From: JACVRW01 sp035650215
Lineage (GTDB): Bacteria; Actinomycetota; Thermoleophilia; Solirubrobacterales; Thermoleophilaceae
Length of the DNA: 49,305 nt
Direction: 5' to 3'
NCBI GenBank assembly: GCA_035650215.1
Contig: DASRIC010000047.1
Location: 1-49,305 of the forward strand
A program made the position numbers and the translations under genes. Of this stretch, positions 8,270 to 15,616 are shown piece after piece; position 1 is the stretch's first letter, and each line of letters starts with the position of its first letter. The notes below the pieces were generated by a model. The model saw only the letters and a program-made list of their open reading frames with translations, did not search any database and had not been told where the DNA came from.

Positions 8270-8868
8270 ATCAGCTGCGGGTAGGCGCCCGGATAGCGCT
8301 CCGCGAGCTGGGCGGCTTGGCGCGCCGCGCCCTCACGGGTGCTGAAGCGGCCTGAGAACACGATCCACAGATCGGTGCCGAGGTCATAGGGCTCGGAGGG
8401 GAGGAGGCCGGCCTCGAGCCCGGTCGAGCGCGCCTCCCGCGCCACGGCGAGCGCTGCCGGCCGGTCTCCGGTCGTGACCAGCACCACGGTGTTGGCCGTC
8501 ACGCCACGCGGCCAAGCGAGCGGATTGGAGGGCTCGGCGGGGGCGGCATTCCGCTCGGTCTGCGTGGCCGTGCGCTCCTCGGTACGCGCCGGCTGGCCCT
8601 CGCCGTCCACCACCTCGGGCGCCGCCGGCGCCCTCTCGGCGGCCATGCTCCCGCCGCCGTCGCCCGAGTCGCTCGTGAGCTCGGAGATGGCGAACCCGAA
8701 CAGGCCCGCGCCCACCACGACCAGCACCACGATCAGCGGGACGAGCGGCTCCCAGACGATCGAGCGGTCCGGGTCGAGGGCCACTCGCCCCCCGCAGCTT
8801 AGGCAAACGAGCTGGCGCGGCTCGACCGGATGCCCGCAGGTCGGGCAGGGCACGCGCTCGTCGCTCAT
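8254..8868 (-). CDS. Zinc-ribbon, single-pass membrane protein with SPOR-like C-terminus
   Basis: The product has 204 residues. Domains in order: a CxxC...CxxC zinc ribbon (Cys8, 11, 22, 25), one membrane segment (about 43-66), a disordered Glu/Ala/Pro linker, and a C-terminal SPOR-like fold (VVLVTTGDRPAALAVAREA, then WIVFSGRFSTREGAARQAAQLAERYPGAYPQLI). SPOR domains bind denuded peptidoglycan glycan strands, so a cytoplasmic ribbon with an extracytoplasmic sensor or anchor is plausible. The gene starts within the stop of the preceding small gene (ATGA). It is the last member of the asnB operon. Confidence 0.8.
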   Translation of the reverse strand: MSDERVPCPTCGHPVEPRQLVCLSCGGRVALDPDRSIVWEPLVPLIVVLVVVGAGLFGFAISELTSDSGDGGGSMAAERAPAAPEVVDGEGQPARTEERTATQTERNAAPAEPSNPLAWPRGVTANTVVLVTTGDRPAALAVAREARSTGLEAGLLPSEPYDLGTDLWIVFSGRFSTREGAARQAAQLAERYPGAYPQLIQRSQ

Positions 8869-9065
8869 GGCCGCTCGACCGCGTCCTCGAGGGCCCGCAC
8901 CTCCCGATCGACCCGTCCGAGCTCGATTGCCTTCTGCTGGAGCAGCTCTGGCGCTCGCTGGCCCTGGCGGTGCAGCTCGTACACGAGGGCGCCCAGGTCG
9001 AGCAGCAGCGCCTCGCGCTCGCGCCGGCGGCGTCGAAGCGTGCGCCAGGTGCGGAGGTCAGCCAT
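8865..9065 (-). CDS. Small basic helical protein of unknown function
   Basis: The product has 66 residues when started at the ATG at 9065, which overlaps the glycosyltransferase stop by 8 bp. The next ATG upstream would add seven unsupported residues. The N-terminus is very Arg-rich (RRRRREREALL) and the rest is a predicted single long helix with Leu/Glu heptad character (LLLDLGALVYELHRQGQRAPELLQQKAIELGRVDREVRALE). It is coupled on both sides: its stop overlaps the SPOR-gene start. A coiled-coil partner of the SPOR protein is possible but unproven. Confidence 0.7.
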   Translation of the reverse strand: MADLRTWRTLRRRRREREALLLDLGALVYELHRQGQRAPELLQQKAIELGRVDREVRALEDAVERP

Positions 9066-10047
9066 GGAGGGCCTCCTCCACCACACCCAAGATGCCCTCT
9101 CGCCGGCGCTCCATCGGGAAGCTCCCCAGGATACGCTCGCGCGCGCGGAGCCCTCCCTCGGCCCCCAGCTCGAGCGCCCGCCGTACGCCGGCGGCCACGT
9201 CCTCGGCGCGCTGCGACTCGATAAGCACCCCCGCGTCGCCCACCACCTCCGGCATCGCGGTCGCGTTCATCACTACCGGCACGCAGCCCGCCAGCATTGC
9301 CTCGGCAACCGCCAGGCCGAAGCCCTCGTGGCGCGAGGCCTGCACGTAGACGGCGGCGCGCCGGTAGCCGGCCTCGAGCTCATCCTGGGAGAGCCAGCCG
9401 GTGAGCAGGACGTTCTCGGCGGCCAGGTCGCGCAGCCGCTCGACCGAGTCGTCGAGCCAGGCCCCCGCCAACGTGAAGCGCACGTCCGGGAGCTCGGCCG
9501 CCGCCTGCACGAACGCGAGCTGGCCCTTCTGCACGAGCGTGCGTTCATTCACGCCGCCGACCGTGAGCGCCTCGCGCTCCTTCGACCCGGCCGGCTCGCC
9601 GAACGAGTCGGGCACGCCGAGGTGCACCACCGTCACGCGCGTCGGCGAGATCGGGGTGTTGCGCTCGATCTCGCCGAGGCTGAAGTGGGAGAAGGTCACC
9701 AGCCGCTTCGAGCGGCGCATGATCCAGCGGCTCGCGTGCCGGCGCAGGCCGCCGATCTGGTAGCCGAAGCCGATCTCCGGCATGTTCGCGGTGTCGAAGC
9801 CGCCCACGATCAGGACCGACGGCTTGCGCACGAGCCAGGCCAGCGTGAACGGCAGGAACGTGTGCCAGGAGGCCCACCAGCCGAACACGAGGTCGGCGCG
9901 CGCCACTCCGCGGATCACGCGCAGCGGGTTGGGGATCCTCCCCGGCTGGCGGAGGTCCTCGATCTCGTAGCGCTCGGCGAGGATCGTCCGGTCGATTTGG
10001 ACGAAGCTCGGGTTGCTGTTGTGGACGAAGAGGATCCGCTTCTTCAC
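9058..10047 (-). CDS. Glycosyltransferase, GT4-like (GT-B fold)
   Basis: The product has 329 residues from the GTG at 10047, chosen because it forms a GTGA overlap with asnB and opens directly into the strand KKRILFVHNSNPS. The C-terminal half has the retaining GT4 features: LTGWLSQDELEAGYRRAAVYVQAS, then HEGFGLAVAEAM with the E-x7-E pair. It should transfer a sugar from a nucleotide donor to a surface polysaccharide or glycolipid at the cytoplasmic face of the membrane. Coupling to asnB is a pattern seen in exopolysaccharide clusters, although no polymerase or flippase is present here. Confidence 0.85.
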   Translation of the reverse strand: MKKRILFVHNSNPSFVQIDRTILAERYEIEDLRQPGRIPNPLRVIRGVARADLVFGWWASWHTFLPFTLAWLVRKPSVLIVGGFDTANMPEIGFGYQIGGLRRHASRWIMRRSKRLVTFSHFSLGEIERNTPISPTRVTVVHLGVPDSFGEPAGSKEREALTVGGVNERTLVQKGQLAFVQAAAELPDVRFTLAGAWLDDSVERLRDLAAENVLLTGWLSQDELEAGYRRAAVYVQASRHEGFGLAVAEAMLAGCVPVVMNATAMPEVVGDAGVLIESQRAEDVAAGVRRALELGAEGGLRARERILGSFPMERRREGILGVVEEALHG

Positions 10048-11927
10048 GCCGGCACCGGCTCCCGCGCCTCCACGAAGGTGCGGTGCCACTCCGAGAGCTC
10101 GAGCAGGCAGAACAGGACGCTCTTGTGGTCGGCGCGGCCGGCGCGGTGCTCGGCCACGAGCCTGCCCACCGCGCCGGGGTCCACGAGCTCCGAGAGCGGG
10201 TTCGAGGGCGCGTAGCGGCGCTCGACCTCCTCGCCCAGCGACGCCCGCAGCCAGTCGTCGTACGGGGTGGCGAAGCCGTGCTTCGGCCGGCCGGCGATCC
10301 CGGGCGGGAGGATCCGCTCCATCGCCTTGCGGTGAAGGCGCTTGCCGGCGCGCGGGCGCACCCGCGCGGAGGCCGGGATGCGCTCCACGAAGCGCATCAG
10401 CTCGAGGTCGAGGAACGGCACCCGCAGCTCGAGGCCGGCCGCCATCGACATCTTGTCGTTGCAGAGCAGGATCCCGTCCGGCAGGAACATGCGCGTGTCC
10501 AGGTAGAGCGCCTGCTCGAGGAGACCGCGGTCGGGCACGTCGGCGAGCACGTCACGCGCGCGAGAGAGGCGCTCGATGGAGGCCTGCTCGCCGCGGCCGG
10601 CGCCGAGCAGGGCGGCCCGCACGGGCGCGTCGGTGATCTCCATGAGCCTCGTCAGGCGATCGGCCGGCCCGCGGCCGCCCAGCAGGTGGGCGACCCTGCG
10701 GGCGCTGGCCGCGCGGGGGAGCGCCCTGGCGAGCGCGGCCGCGGGCCCCGCGGCGAGTGGCGGAACCAGCCGCAGCCCGTTCAGCAGCACCGCGGCCTGG
10801 TGGCGCCCGTAGCCGCCGTGCGGCTCGTCCGCGCCCTGGCCGGCCAGCACGACCTTCACGTGCTCCGCGGCGAAGCGCGAGAGCTGGAGCAGCGCGGGCG
10901 CGCTCGGGATGCCGCAGGGCTCCTCGAGGCGGGGCATGGCCCGGGCGAGCTCGGCGAGGAATCCCGGCTCCTCCATCGCGGTGCTGTGATGCCTGGTGCC
11001 GATCAGGCGGGCGCTCTCGGCCGCCGGGCCGCGCTCGTCGATCACGTCGCCGTGGCCGGGGAAGCCGATCGTGAACGTCGCCGGCGGCTCCGGCGCGCGC
11101 TCGGCCATCGCCGCCACCACCGCCGCGGAATCGACCCCGCCCGAGAGGAACGCGCCGTACGGGACGTCCGACATCATCTGGCGCTCGACGGCGTCGCCGA
11201 ATCGCTCGGCGAGCTGCGCGGCCAGCTCGTCCTCGGACCGGCCGGCGAGGCTGGGGCCGGGTCCCTCGCGCCAGCCGATCACGCGCGGGGCGCCGTCGGC
11301 CGGGACCACGAGCGTCGACGCCGGCGGTAGCTTGCTCACGCCCTCGAAGAGCGTGCGCGGCGAGGGCACGAAGCGGCAGGCGAGGTAGTGGTCGAGCGCC
11401 ACCCGGTCTACGGCGGGACACACCATGTCGGCCGCGATCAGCGCGCCGATCTCAGACGCCAGGCCCGTGCGGCGCCCGTCCGTGCACCAGTAGAGCGGCT
11501 TGACGCCGAACTCGTCGCGCGCGGCGACGAGACGCTTTTCGCGGTCGTCCCAGAGGGCGAAGGCGAAGATGCCGTTCAGCCGGCGCACGCAATCGAGCCC
11601 GTGCTCCTCGTAGGCGTGCACGACCACCTCGCTGTCCGAGCTCGTCGCGAAGCGGTGGCCGCGAACCTCGAGCTCGGCGCGCAGCTCGCGCTGGTTGTAG
11701 ATCTCGCCGTTCACGACCGCCGTGAGCCGCCCGTCCTCGGAGTCGAGCGGCTGGTCGCCTCCCGCCACGTCGATGATCGCGAGGCGGGTGTGCGCGAGCG
11801 CGAGCGGACCGATGCGACGGACCGCGTCCCCGTCCGGGCCCCGGTGGCGTAGTGCCTCGACCATTCGCTCCACGGCCTCGGGGCGCGACGCGTCGGTCGG
11901 GTCGAAGATGGCTCCGATCCCGCACAT
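10044..11927 (-). CDS. asnB: Asparagine synthase (glutamine-hydrolysing)
   Basis: The product has 627 residues. Cys2 is the N-terminal glutaminase nucleophile (MCGIGAIF), followed by RHRGPDG (28-33), NGEIYN, and the ATP-pyrophosphatase loop SGGVDS (262-267). The reaction is aspartate + glutamine + ATP to asparagine. Paralogues of this class inside glycan clusters often amidate sugars or are involved in surface polysaccharide formation, so a dedicated asparagine supply is not certain. It is the first gene of a four-gene overlapping minus-strand operon with the glycosyltransferase, the small helical protein and the SPOR protein. Confidence 0.93.
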   Translation of the reverse strand: MCGIGAIFDPTDASRPEAVERMVEALRHRGPDGDAVRRIGPLALAHTRLAIIDVAGGDQPLDSEDGRLTAVVNGEIYNQRELRAELEVRGHRFATSSDSEVVVHAYEEHGLDCVRRLNGIFAFALWDDREKRLVAARDEFGVKPLYWCTDGRRTGLASEIGALIAADMVCPAVDRVALDHYLACRFVPSPRTLFEGVSKLPPASTLVVPADGAPRVIGWREGPGPSLAGRSEDELAAQLAERFGDAVERQMMSDVPYGAFLSGGVDSAAVVAAMAERAPEPPATFTIGFPGHGDVIDERGPAAESARLIGTRHHSTAMEEPGFLAELARAMPRLEEPCGIPSAPALLQLSRFAAEHVKVVLAGQGADEPHGGYGRHQAAVLLNGLRLVPPLAAGPAAALARALPRAASARRVAHLLGGRGPADRLTRLMEITDAPVRAALLGAGRGEQASIERLSRARDVLADVPDRGLLEQALYLDTRMFLPDGILLCNDKMSMAAGLELRVPFLDLELMRFVERIPASARVRPRAGKRLHRKAMERILPPGIAGRPKHGFATPYDDWLRASLGEEVERRYAPSNPLSELVDPGAVGRLVAEHRAGRADHKSVLFCLLELSEWHRTFVEAREPVPA

Positions 11928-12054
11928 GTCGGCGCAATGGTGGCAGGGCCTCCCGTCGCGCCCTTGTCACCGAGATTTGACACGCGCGTCTGGAGCCGTG
12001 CGTCGCCCTCTCGGACGATCCGGTCGACCTCGGATCGACCAAAGGAGGAACCCG

Positions 12055-12285
12055 ATGCACCGCCTGATGGGACGTGTCCACGCCGCCCTCGGGAACGCCG
12101 CCGCCTCGCTGCGCCAGGCCCACGGACAGGGCACCGTCGAGTACGTGGCCCTCATCCTGCTCGTCGCGCTCGTGATGGCGGGCGTGATCGCCGCGATGAA
12201 GGGCTTCAGGACCGACGAGGGCAAGGAGCTCGGCGACGTGCTGATCGGCAAGATCAAGGAGGCCGTGCGCAAGGTGCAGTTCTAG
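12055..12285 (+). CDS. Flp/class III-type small pilin precursor
   Basis: The product has 76 residues. The ATG at 12055 is fixed by a strong Shine-Dalgarno sequence (AAAGGAGGAA). A 25-residue leader is followed by GQGTVEY and a hydrophobic stretch (VALILLVALVMAGVIAAM), the pattern of Flp/TadE-type prepilins cut by a prepilin peptidase, with the conserved Glu just inside the mature protein. The tail is charged and helical (EGKELGDVLIGKIKEAVRKV). No tad assembly genes are in the window, so it relies on machinery elsewhere. A perfect TTGACA lies at 11977-11982 but has no matching -10. Confidence 0.8.
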   Translation: MHRLMGRVHAALGNAAASLRQAHGQGTVEYVALILLVALVMAGVIAAMKGFRTDEGKELGDVLIGKIKEAVRKVQF

Positions 12286-12698
12286 AAGTCGCTCGCCCCA
12301 CGAGCGGAATCCCGCGTTCAATGCGGATCCACGAGCCCGCCTCGCCACTCCTCGACCCCCGTGGAATGGCACCTGCTGGCACGCGGACCGGCACCTGACC
12401 GACGTGGGCCGCGTTCCCACGCGGCCCACGTCCCATTCCCCTTGCACCCAACACCGGCCACCACACCCGGAGAAGGCGGTCCCCCATGCCAAGGACCCTC
12501 CTGGAGGGGTAGCCTCTATTACTGGCGGACGAGTCCGCCGCCGTGGCCAGATCATTCGGCGGCGGCGATCTTCAAGGCGGAGGAGAACCGGCCGAGGCTC
12601 CGTGTAGTCACCAGCGACTGGAACGGCTTCTGTGGCGGGCTGCGGGAGCGGCGAATGGCCGCCACCCCCGCGCCCCGCCGAACCGGTAAGAGAGGGAC
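12286..12698. other. Intergenic region with several GC-rich hairpins, no convincing gene
   Basis: This stretch of about 410 bp lies between the pilin and the small-protein gene, which both point into it. It holds the 13-bp terminator stem at 12401-12432. Further right are a tight stem GGCGGA/TCCGCC with a 4-base loop near 12523-12538 and a CCGCCGCC/GGCGGCGG pair near 12536-12567. The short open frames here have no ribosome-binding sites and read as low-complexity Arg/Pro/Gly. An unrecognised structured RNA is possible; I cannot match a known family. Confidence 0.4.
12401..12432. terminator. Strong 13-bp hairpin downstream of the pilin gene
   Basis: GACGTGGGCCGCG (12401-12413) pairs perfectly with its complement at 12420-12432 around a 6-base loop. 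It lies 115 bp after the pilin stop. No T tract follows, so it would act as a GC-type terminator or as an mRNA 3'-end stabiliser. The stem is symmetric and could also serve the small gene transcribed from the other side. Confidence 0.55.
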
Positions 12699-12953
12699 TT
12701 ATCCGTGTACAGCCGCTCCCGGCTGCTGCGCGCCTCCTCCATTTCCTTGCTGAGAGCGGACCATTTGCGCAAGCGCTTCGAGCCGTTCCGCTGACTCGAT
12801 ACCTCCGCATGTGAGAGACGCGAGCAGGCCACCAAGCAGGCCGGCTCGGTCAGCAATGATCCGTACGCCATCAATCTCGACGATGAGGCCAAGGAGGTTG
12901 AGGCGCAATCCTTCCGGGATGTTGAGGATCACGCATTGCTCTGGGGTGGACAT
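12699..12953 (-). CDS. Small hydrophobic-core protein linked to the TetR/stressosome module
   Basis: The product has 84 residues. An excellent Shine-Dalgarno sequence (AAAGGAG, 6-7 bases) precedes the ATG at 12953. The central LNIPEGLRLNLLGLIVEIDGVRI followed by AGLLGGLLASL resembles the L-LDLLGLxVxL...LLGxLLC motif at the end of many secreted actinobacterial proteins of unknown function. Here it stands alone, without signal peptide, before a Gln/Gly-rich tail. Its promoter carries the same palindrome as the tetR promoter at 16.2 kb, so it is probably a member of that regulon. I do not know its function. Confidence 0.72.
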   Translation of the reverse strand: MSTPEQCVILNIPEGLRLNLLGLIVEIDGVRIIADRAGLLGGLLASLTCGGIESAERLEALAQMVRSQQGNGGGAQQPGAAVHG

Positions 12954-12967
12954 CGATATCTCCTTTC

Positions 12968-12991
12968 GAGACGTTGATGTCTCTTACTGTA
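12968..12991 (-). promoter_or_regulatory. Promoter (-10 TACAGT) with TetR-type operator over the start site
   Basis: On the coding strand, TACAGT (12991-12986) is followed by AA and then the 16-bp imperfect palindrome GAGACATCAACGTCTC (12983-12968). The predicted transcription start (near 12979) lies inside the palindrome. The same arrangement, with the same half-site GAGACAT, occurs upstream of the tetR gene at 16221-16243. The fit indicates repression by that TetR protein. Confidence 0.6.
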
Positions 12992-13025
12992 CCCGGAAAC
13001 GAGGCGATAACCCTCTGGAAGACAG

Positions 13026-13877
13026 CTACATGCGTGGGCGAGAGCTGTGCTCGCTGCCATAGTGCCCGGCGCGCTCAACGGCCGCGGACGACAGCTGGGC
13101 GAGGTGCTCGAGGACGGCCTGATCGAGTTCGCTGAAGCGCCCATCGCGCCTGTTCATCATGTGAATCGATCCGATCGGCCGCCCGTCGAGCGCTGTGAGT
13201 TGGGCCGCGAGCCAGCCACCCAGGACGAGCGCGGGGGTCGACCCGCCTGCGGGCACCCCGACGTACGGTGCGATTTCCTCCGCGGAGAGTCGGATCGGTC
13301 GGCCCGCTGAGCGGACCATGGCGCCGACGTGTGAGAGGTCGACCCATCTGACGAACGCCTGCCAGCGGGGGCTGTCCTCGGGAAAGGAGGCTACGCGTAT
13401 CCGGGCGTTGTCCTCGCTTCCGATTGCGACGATGCAGCAGACGGCCGGTATCAGCTCGCGAGCCTGTTCGGCGACGAGGCGGAGCATCTCGTCGAGCGAG
13501 CCCGATACGCCGGCGGCGAGCGAGACATCCGCGAGGAAGTCCGAAAGCTGGCGAAGCTGCGCAGAGTGGCGCCGCTCGACCAGCGCCGAATCTCGGGCCT
13601 CACGGAAGCCGCGCTGGACCATGTCGAACGCCGACAGGGCCTCGAGGAAGAAATCCCCAGCAGCACGCACCAGACGCTCCTGCTCCTCCGGTGCCGCGGG
13701 CTCGTCGCTGAGCGCTCTTGCCAGTCCATCGTGGTGGGCGATCGCAAGGTCGAGCACGCTCAACTCCCGCTGAACCGCGTCGCGCCCGAGCTCGTAGGCG
13801 GGTCGCAGCGTGCTCTCGCATGGCCTGCGGACGTAGGCCCGCATGGAGTCGAGGTAGAGATTGCCGAAGCCGCTCAT
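13026..13877 (-). CDS. RsbU-N-terminal-domain / GAF protein lacking a phosphatase domain
   Basis: The product has 283 residues. Residues 1-100 match the RsbU N-terminal, RsbT-docking domain: AYELGRDAV, LSVLDLAIAHHDGLA, then FFLEALSAFDMVQRGFREA. Residues about 115-270 form a GAF-like domain (SLDEMLRLVAEQARELIPAVCCIVAIG ... ALDGRPIGSIHMMNRRDGRFSELDQAVLEHLAQLSSAAVERA). A PP2C phosphatase domain normally follows but is missing, and the gene ends cleanly after 13 more residues. It overlaps rsbT by ATGA. It may be a ligand-sensing sink or modulator for RsbT rather than a phosphatase. Confidence 0.82.
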   Translation of the reverse strand: MSGFGNLYLDSMRAYVRRPCESTLRPAYELGRDAVQRELSVLDLAIAHHDGLARALSDEPAAPEEQERLVRAAGDFFLEALSAFDMVQRGFREARDSALVERRHSAQLRQLSDFLADVSLAAGVSGSLDEMLRLVAEQARELIPAVCCIVAIGSEDNARIRVASFPEDSPRWQAFVRWVDLSHVGAMVRSAGRPIRLSAEEIAPYVGVPAGGSTPALVLGGWLAAQLTALDGRPIGSIHMMNRRDGRFSELDQAVLEHLAQLSSAAVERAGHYGSEHSSRPRM

Positions 13878-14326
13878 GTCGCCTGCCGCCGTTCGCGCCG
13901 CTCACGCAGGAGCTCCAGCTCGTCGCGGACCCGCCATTTCCGCATGGTGATGGTGGTGCCCTCGTCCAGCCGTGAGTCGACCTCGAACTCGTCCATCAGC
14001 CGCCTGGCACCTGGGAGGCCGAGACCCAGGCTGCCGCGCGAGGCGTGACCAACCCTGAGTGCGGCGTCCACGTCGCGAATGCCGGGTCCCTCGTCCCGGA
14101 CGATCACGAGCAGGCCGTGCCGCCGCTCCTCGCGGAGCGAGCGCATGATGATCTCCCCTTGCCCCGCGTGCATGACCAGGTTCCGCGCGAGCTCTGAGAT
14201 CGCGGTGGCGATCAAGGTCGGATCTGGTCGCTGGAAGCCGAGGCGTTGCGCGAGGGCACGTCCCTCCGCTCTCGCGGTCACGAGATCGTCGTCCGTCTCG
14301 ACGGCCACCCGGACCTCATCCTCCAT
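13874..14326 (-). CDS. rsbT: RsbT-type serine/threonine kinase of the stressosome
   Basis: The product has 150 residues from the ATG at 14326, which overlaps the rsbS stop by 11 bp. The GHKL ATPase boxes are complete: N-box ISELARNLVMHAGQGEI, G1 DEGPGIRD, and G2 GSLGLGLPGARRLMDE. RsbT phosphorylates RsbS and RsbR, is released from the complex, and then normally binds and activates RsbU. Here the only visible RsbU-type partner is the next gene, which keeps the docking domain. Longer upstream starts would run inside rsbS and are not supported. Confidence 0.9.
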   Translation of the reverse strand: MEDEVRVAVETDDDLVTARAEGRALAQRLGFQRPDPTLIATAISELARNLVMHAGQGEIIMRSLREERRHGLLVIVRDEGPGIRDVDAALRVGHASRGSLGLGLPGARRLMDEFEVDSRLDEGTTITMRKWRVRDELELLRERRERRQAT

Positions 14327-14690
14327 CCGGGCGCTTCCGCCGCGTTTCACGCTCGAGTAGCGCAACCGCCTCGTCGAGGTCGAGCGCAGTGTGCAACGGC
14401 TCCAAGTTGAGCTGAAAGTGGACCATCGCGATGGCCACGTCCGGCTGGACGCCGACGACCACTGTGCGCGCGCCACGCAGCTTTGCCGTCAGCGCGATCG
14501 AGCACAGCGCGCGCGCGGCGAATGAGTCGATCACGTCCAGAGCGGCCACGTCGATCACGATGCCCAGCGCCCGGAGGCGACCGACGCGCTCGAGCAATTC
14601 GTCCCGGAGGGCGAGGACCTCGGGGTCGCTGAGGTCCGACTGGATCGACGCGACCAGGTAGTCCCCGGTACGTAGGATTGCGACCGACAT
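14316..14690 (-). CDS. rsbS: RsbS-type STAS-domain stressosome scaffold
   Basis: The product is a 124-residue single STAS domain. The phosphorylatable serine is clear: Ser56 in VIDSFAAR, equivalent to the RsbT target in other RsbS proteins. RsbS forms the stressosome core with RsbR and holds RsbT until phosphorylated. The gene follows rsbR by 12 bp and overlaps rsbT. The C-terminal 15 residues (RETRRKRPDGG) are basic and longer than usual, partly because the reading frame overlaps the rsbT start. Confidence 0.9.
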   Translation of the reverse strand: MSVAILRTGDYLVASIQSDLSDPEVLALRDELLERVGRLRALGIVIDVAALDVIDSFAARALCSIALTAKLRGARTVVVGVQPDVAIAMVHFQLNLEPLHTALDLDEAVALLERETRRKRPDGG

Positions 14691-14702
14691 CGTTGGTCGC
14701 CG

Positions 14703-15596
14703 CTACGCCTCGCTGTCGTCCGCGGGCTCCACCTCGGCGTCTCGGTAGCCGAGCAGTCGCTCGGCCTCTTCTAACCCGCCCTGGAGATCTCCCACGGTCG
14801 TCAACATCCCGAGGTCGACTCCGAGGTCGACGAGGGTCTGCGCGATCTTCGACGAGAGGCCGGTGATCACGGCGCTCGCCCCCATAAGTCGGGCCGCCTC
14901 CACCGTCTGCACGAGATGATTCGCGACCGTCACGTCAATCGATGCCACCCCGGTGATGTCGATGACAACCACTCGTGCCCGGTGGCTCTGGATCGCGCCG
15001 AGAAGCTGCTCCGTCAGCTGGCGCGCCCGGCGGTCGTCGACCGCACCGATGATCGGCAGGATGAGCAGTCGCTCGCGCACCTGGAGGACGGGCGTGGACA
15101 GCTCTCGGATCGCCACCTGCTGTTCACGGATCACCCGCTCGCGTTCCTCGACGAAGCTCACGCCCACGATCACGGCGATCCGGTTGGCGGCCGGCTCGTA
15201 GGCGTCCAGTATGCGCTCGAGCAGATCACGGTCCCCGCCGTACTTGTCCAACAGCGAGCGGCCGAGCACATCGCGCAACAGGAGGACGATCCCGAGCACC
15301 TCGTGGGTCTCGACGCCCCGGCGGATGATGCGCTCGGACAGGCTGCGGGCGTACTCCTGCAGTGTTTCGATGCTGCCGGTCTCGAGAGCGTCGACATAGT
15401 TGTCGTAGACGGCCGTCACTTCCGAGAAGATCTCGTCGGCCGTCATCACGCCGAGCAGCTCGGCATCCCCGATCCGTTGCGCCCAGAGCTCGCGCAGCTC
15501 GCCCCGGTTCTCCCGCAGGTACTCCACGAGCTCATGGAGCAGCGAGGCATCGGCGGCGGATGCCTGCAGGGTCCCAGCAGGCGTTTTCGGATCCAT
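14703..15596 (-). CDS. rsbR: RsbR-type sensor/scaffold (globin-like N-domain plus STAS)
   Basis: The product has 297 residues from the ATG at 15596, chosen for its strong Shine-Dalgarno (GAAGGAGAA). An ATG at 15620 that overlaps the tetR stop would add eight residues. The N-terminal 155 residues are helical, like the non-haem globin sensor domain of RsbR. A linker (REQQVAIRELSTPVLQV) and a STAS domain follow. In the STAS domain the position equivalent to the RsbS serine is Val222 with Thr223 beside it. The linker site usually holding Thr (IIGAVDDRRA) has Asp188. Its phosphorylation control may therefore differ from the classical system. Confidence 0.88.
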   Translation of the reverse strand: MDPKTPAGTLQASAADASLLHELVEYLRENRGELRELWAQRIGDAELLGVMTADEIFSEVTAVYDNYVDALETGSIETLQEYARSLSERIIRRGVETHEVLGIVLLLRDVLGRSLLDKYGGDRDLLERILDAYEPAANRIAVIVGVSFVEERERVIREQQVAIRELSTPVLQVRERLLILPIIGAVDDRRARQLTEQLLGAIQSHRARVVVIDITGVASIDVTVANHLVQTVEAARLMGASAVITGLSSKIAQTLVDLGVDLGMLTTVGDLQGGLEEAERLLGYRDAEVEPADDSEA

Positions 15597-15616
15597 CGGT
15601 TCTCCTTCGGCGTTGT

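Noticed and set aside
12523..12570. Self-cleaving ribozyme or known riboswitch in the gap after the pilin gene
   Set aside because: Stems are present but the conserved core bases of hammerhead, c-di-GMP or cobalamin motifs are not.
12699..12953. Gas vesicle protein K-like assignment for the 84-residue protein
   Set aside because: Only the Leu-rich core looks similar. No gas vesicle gene is nearby and the conserved GvpK residues are not evident.
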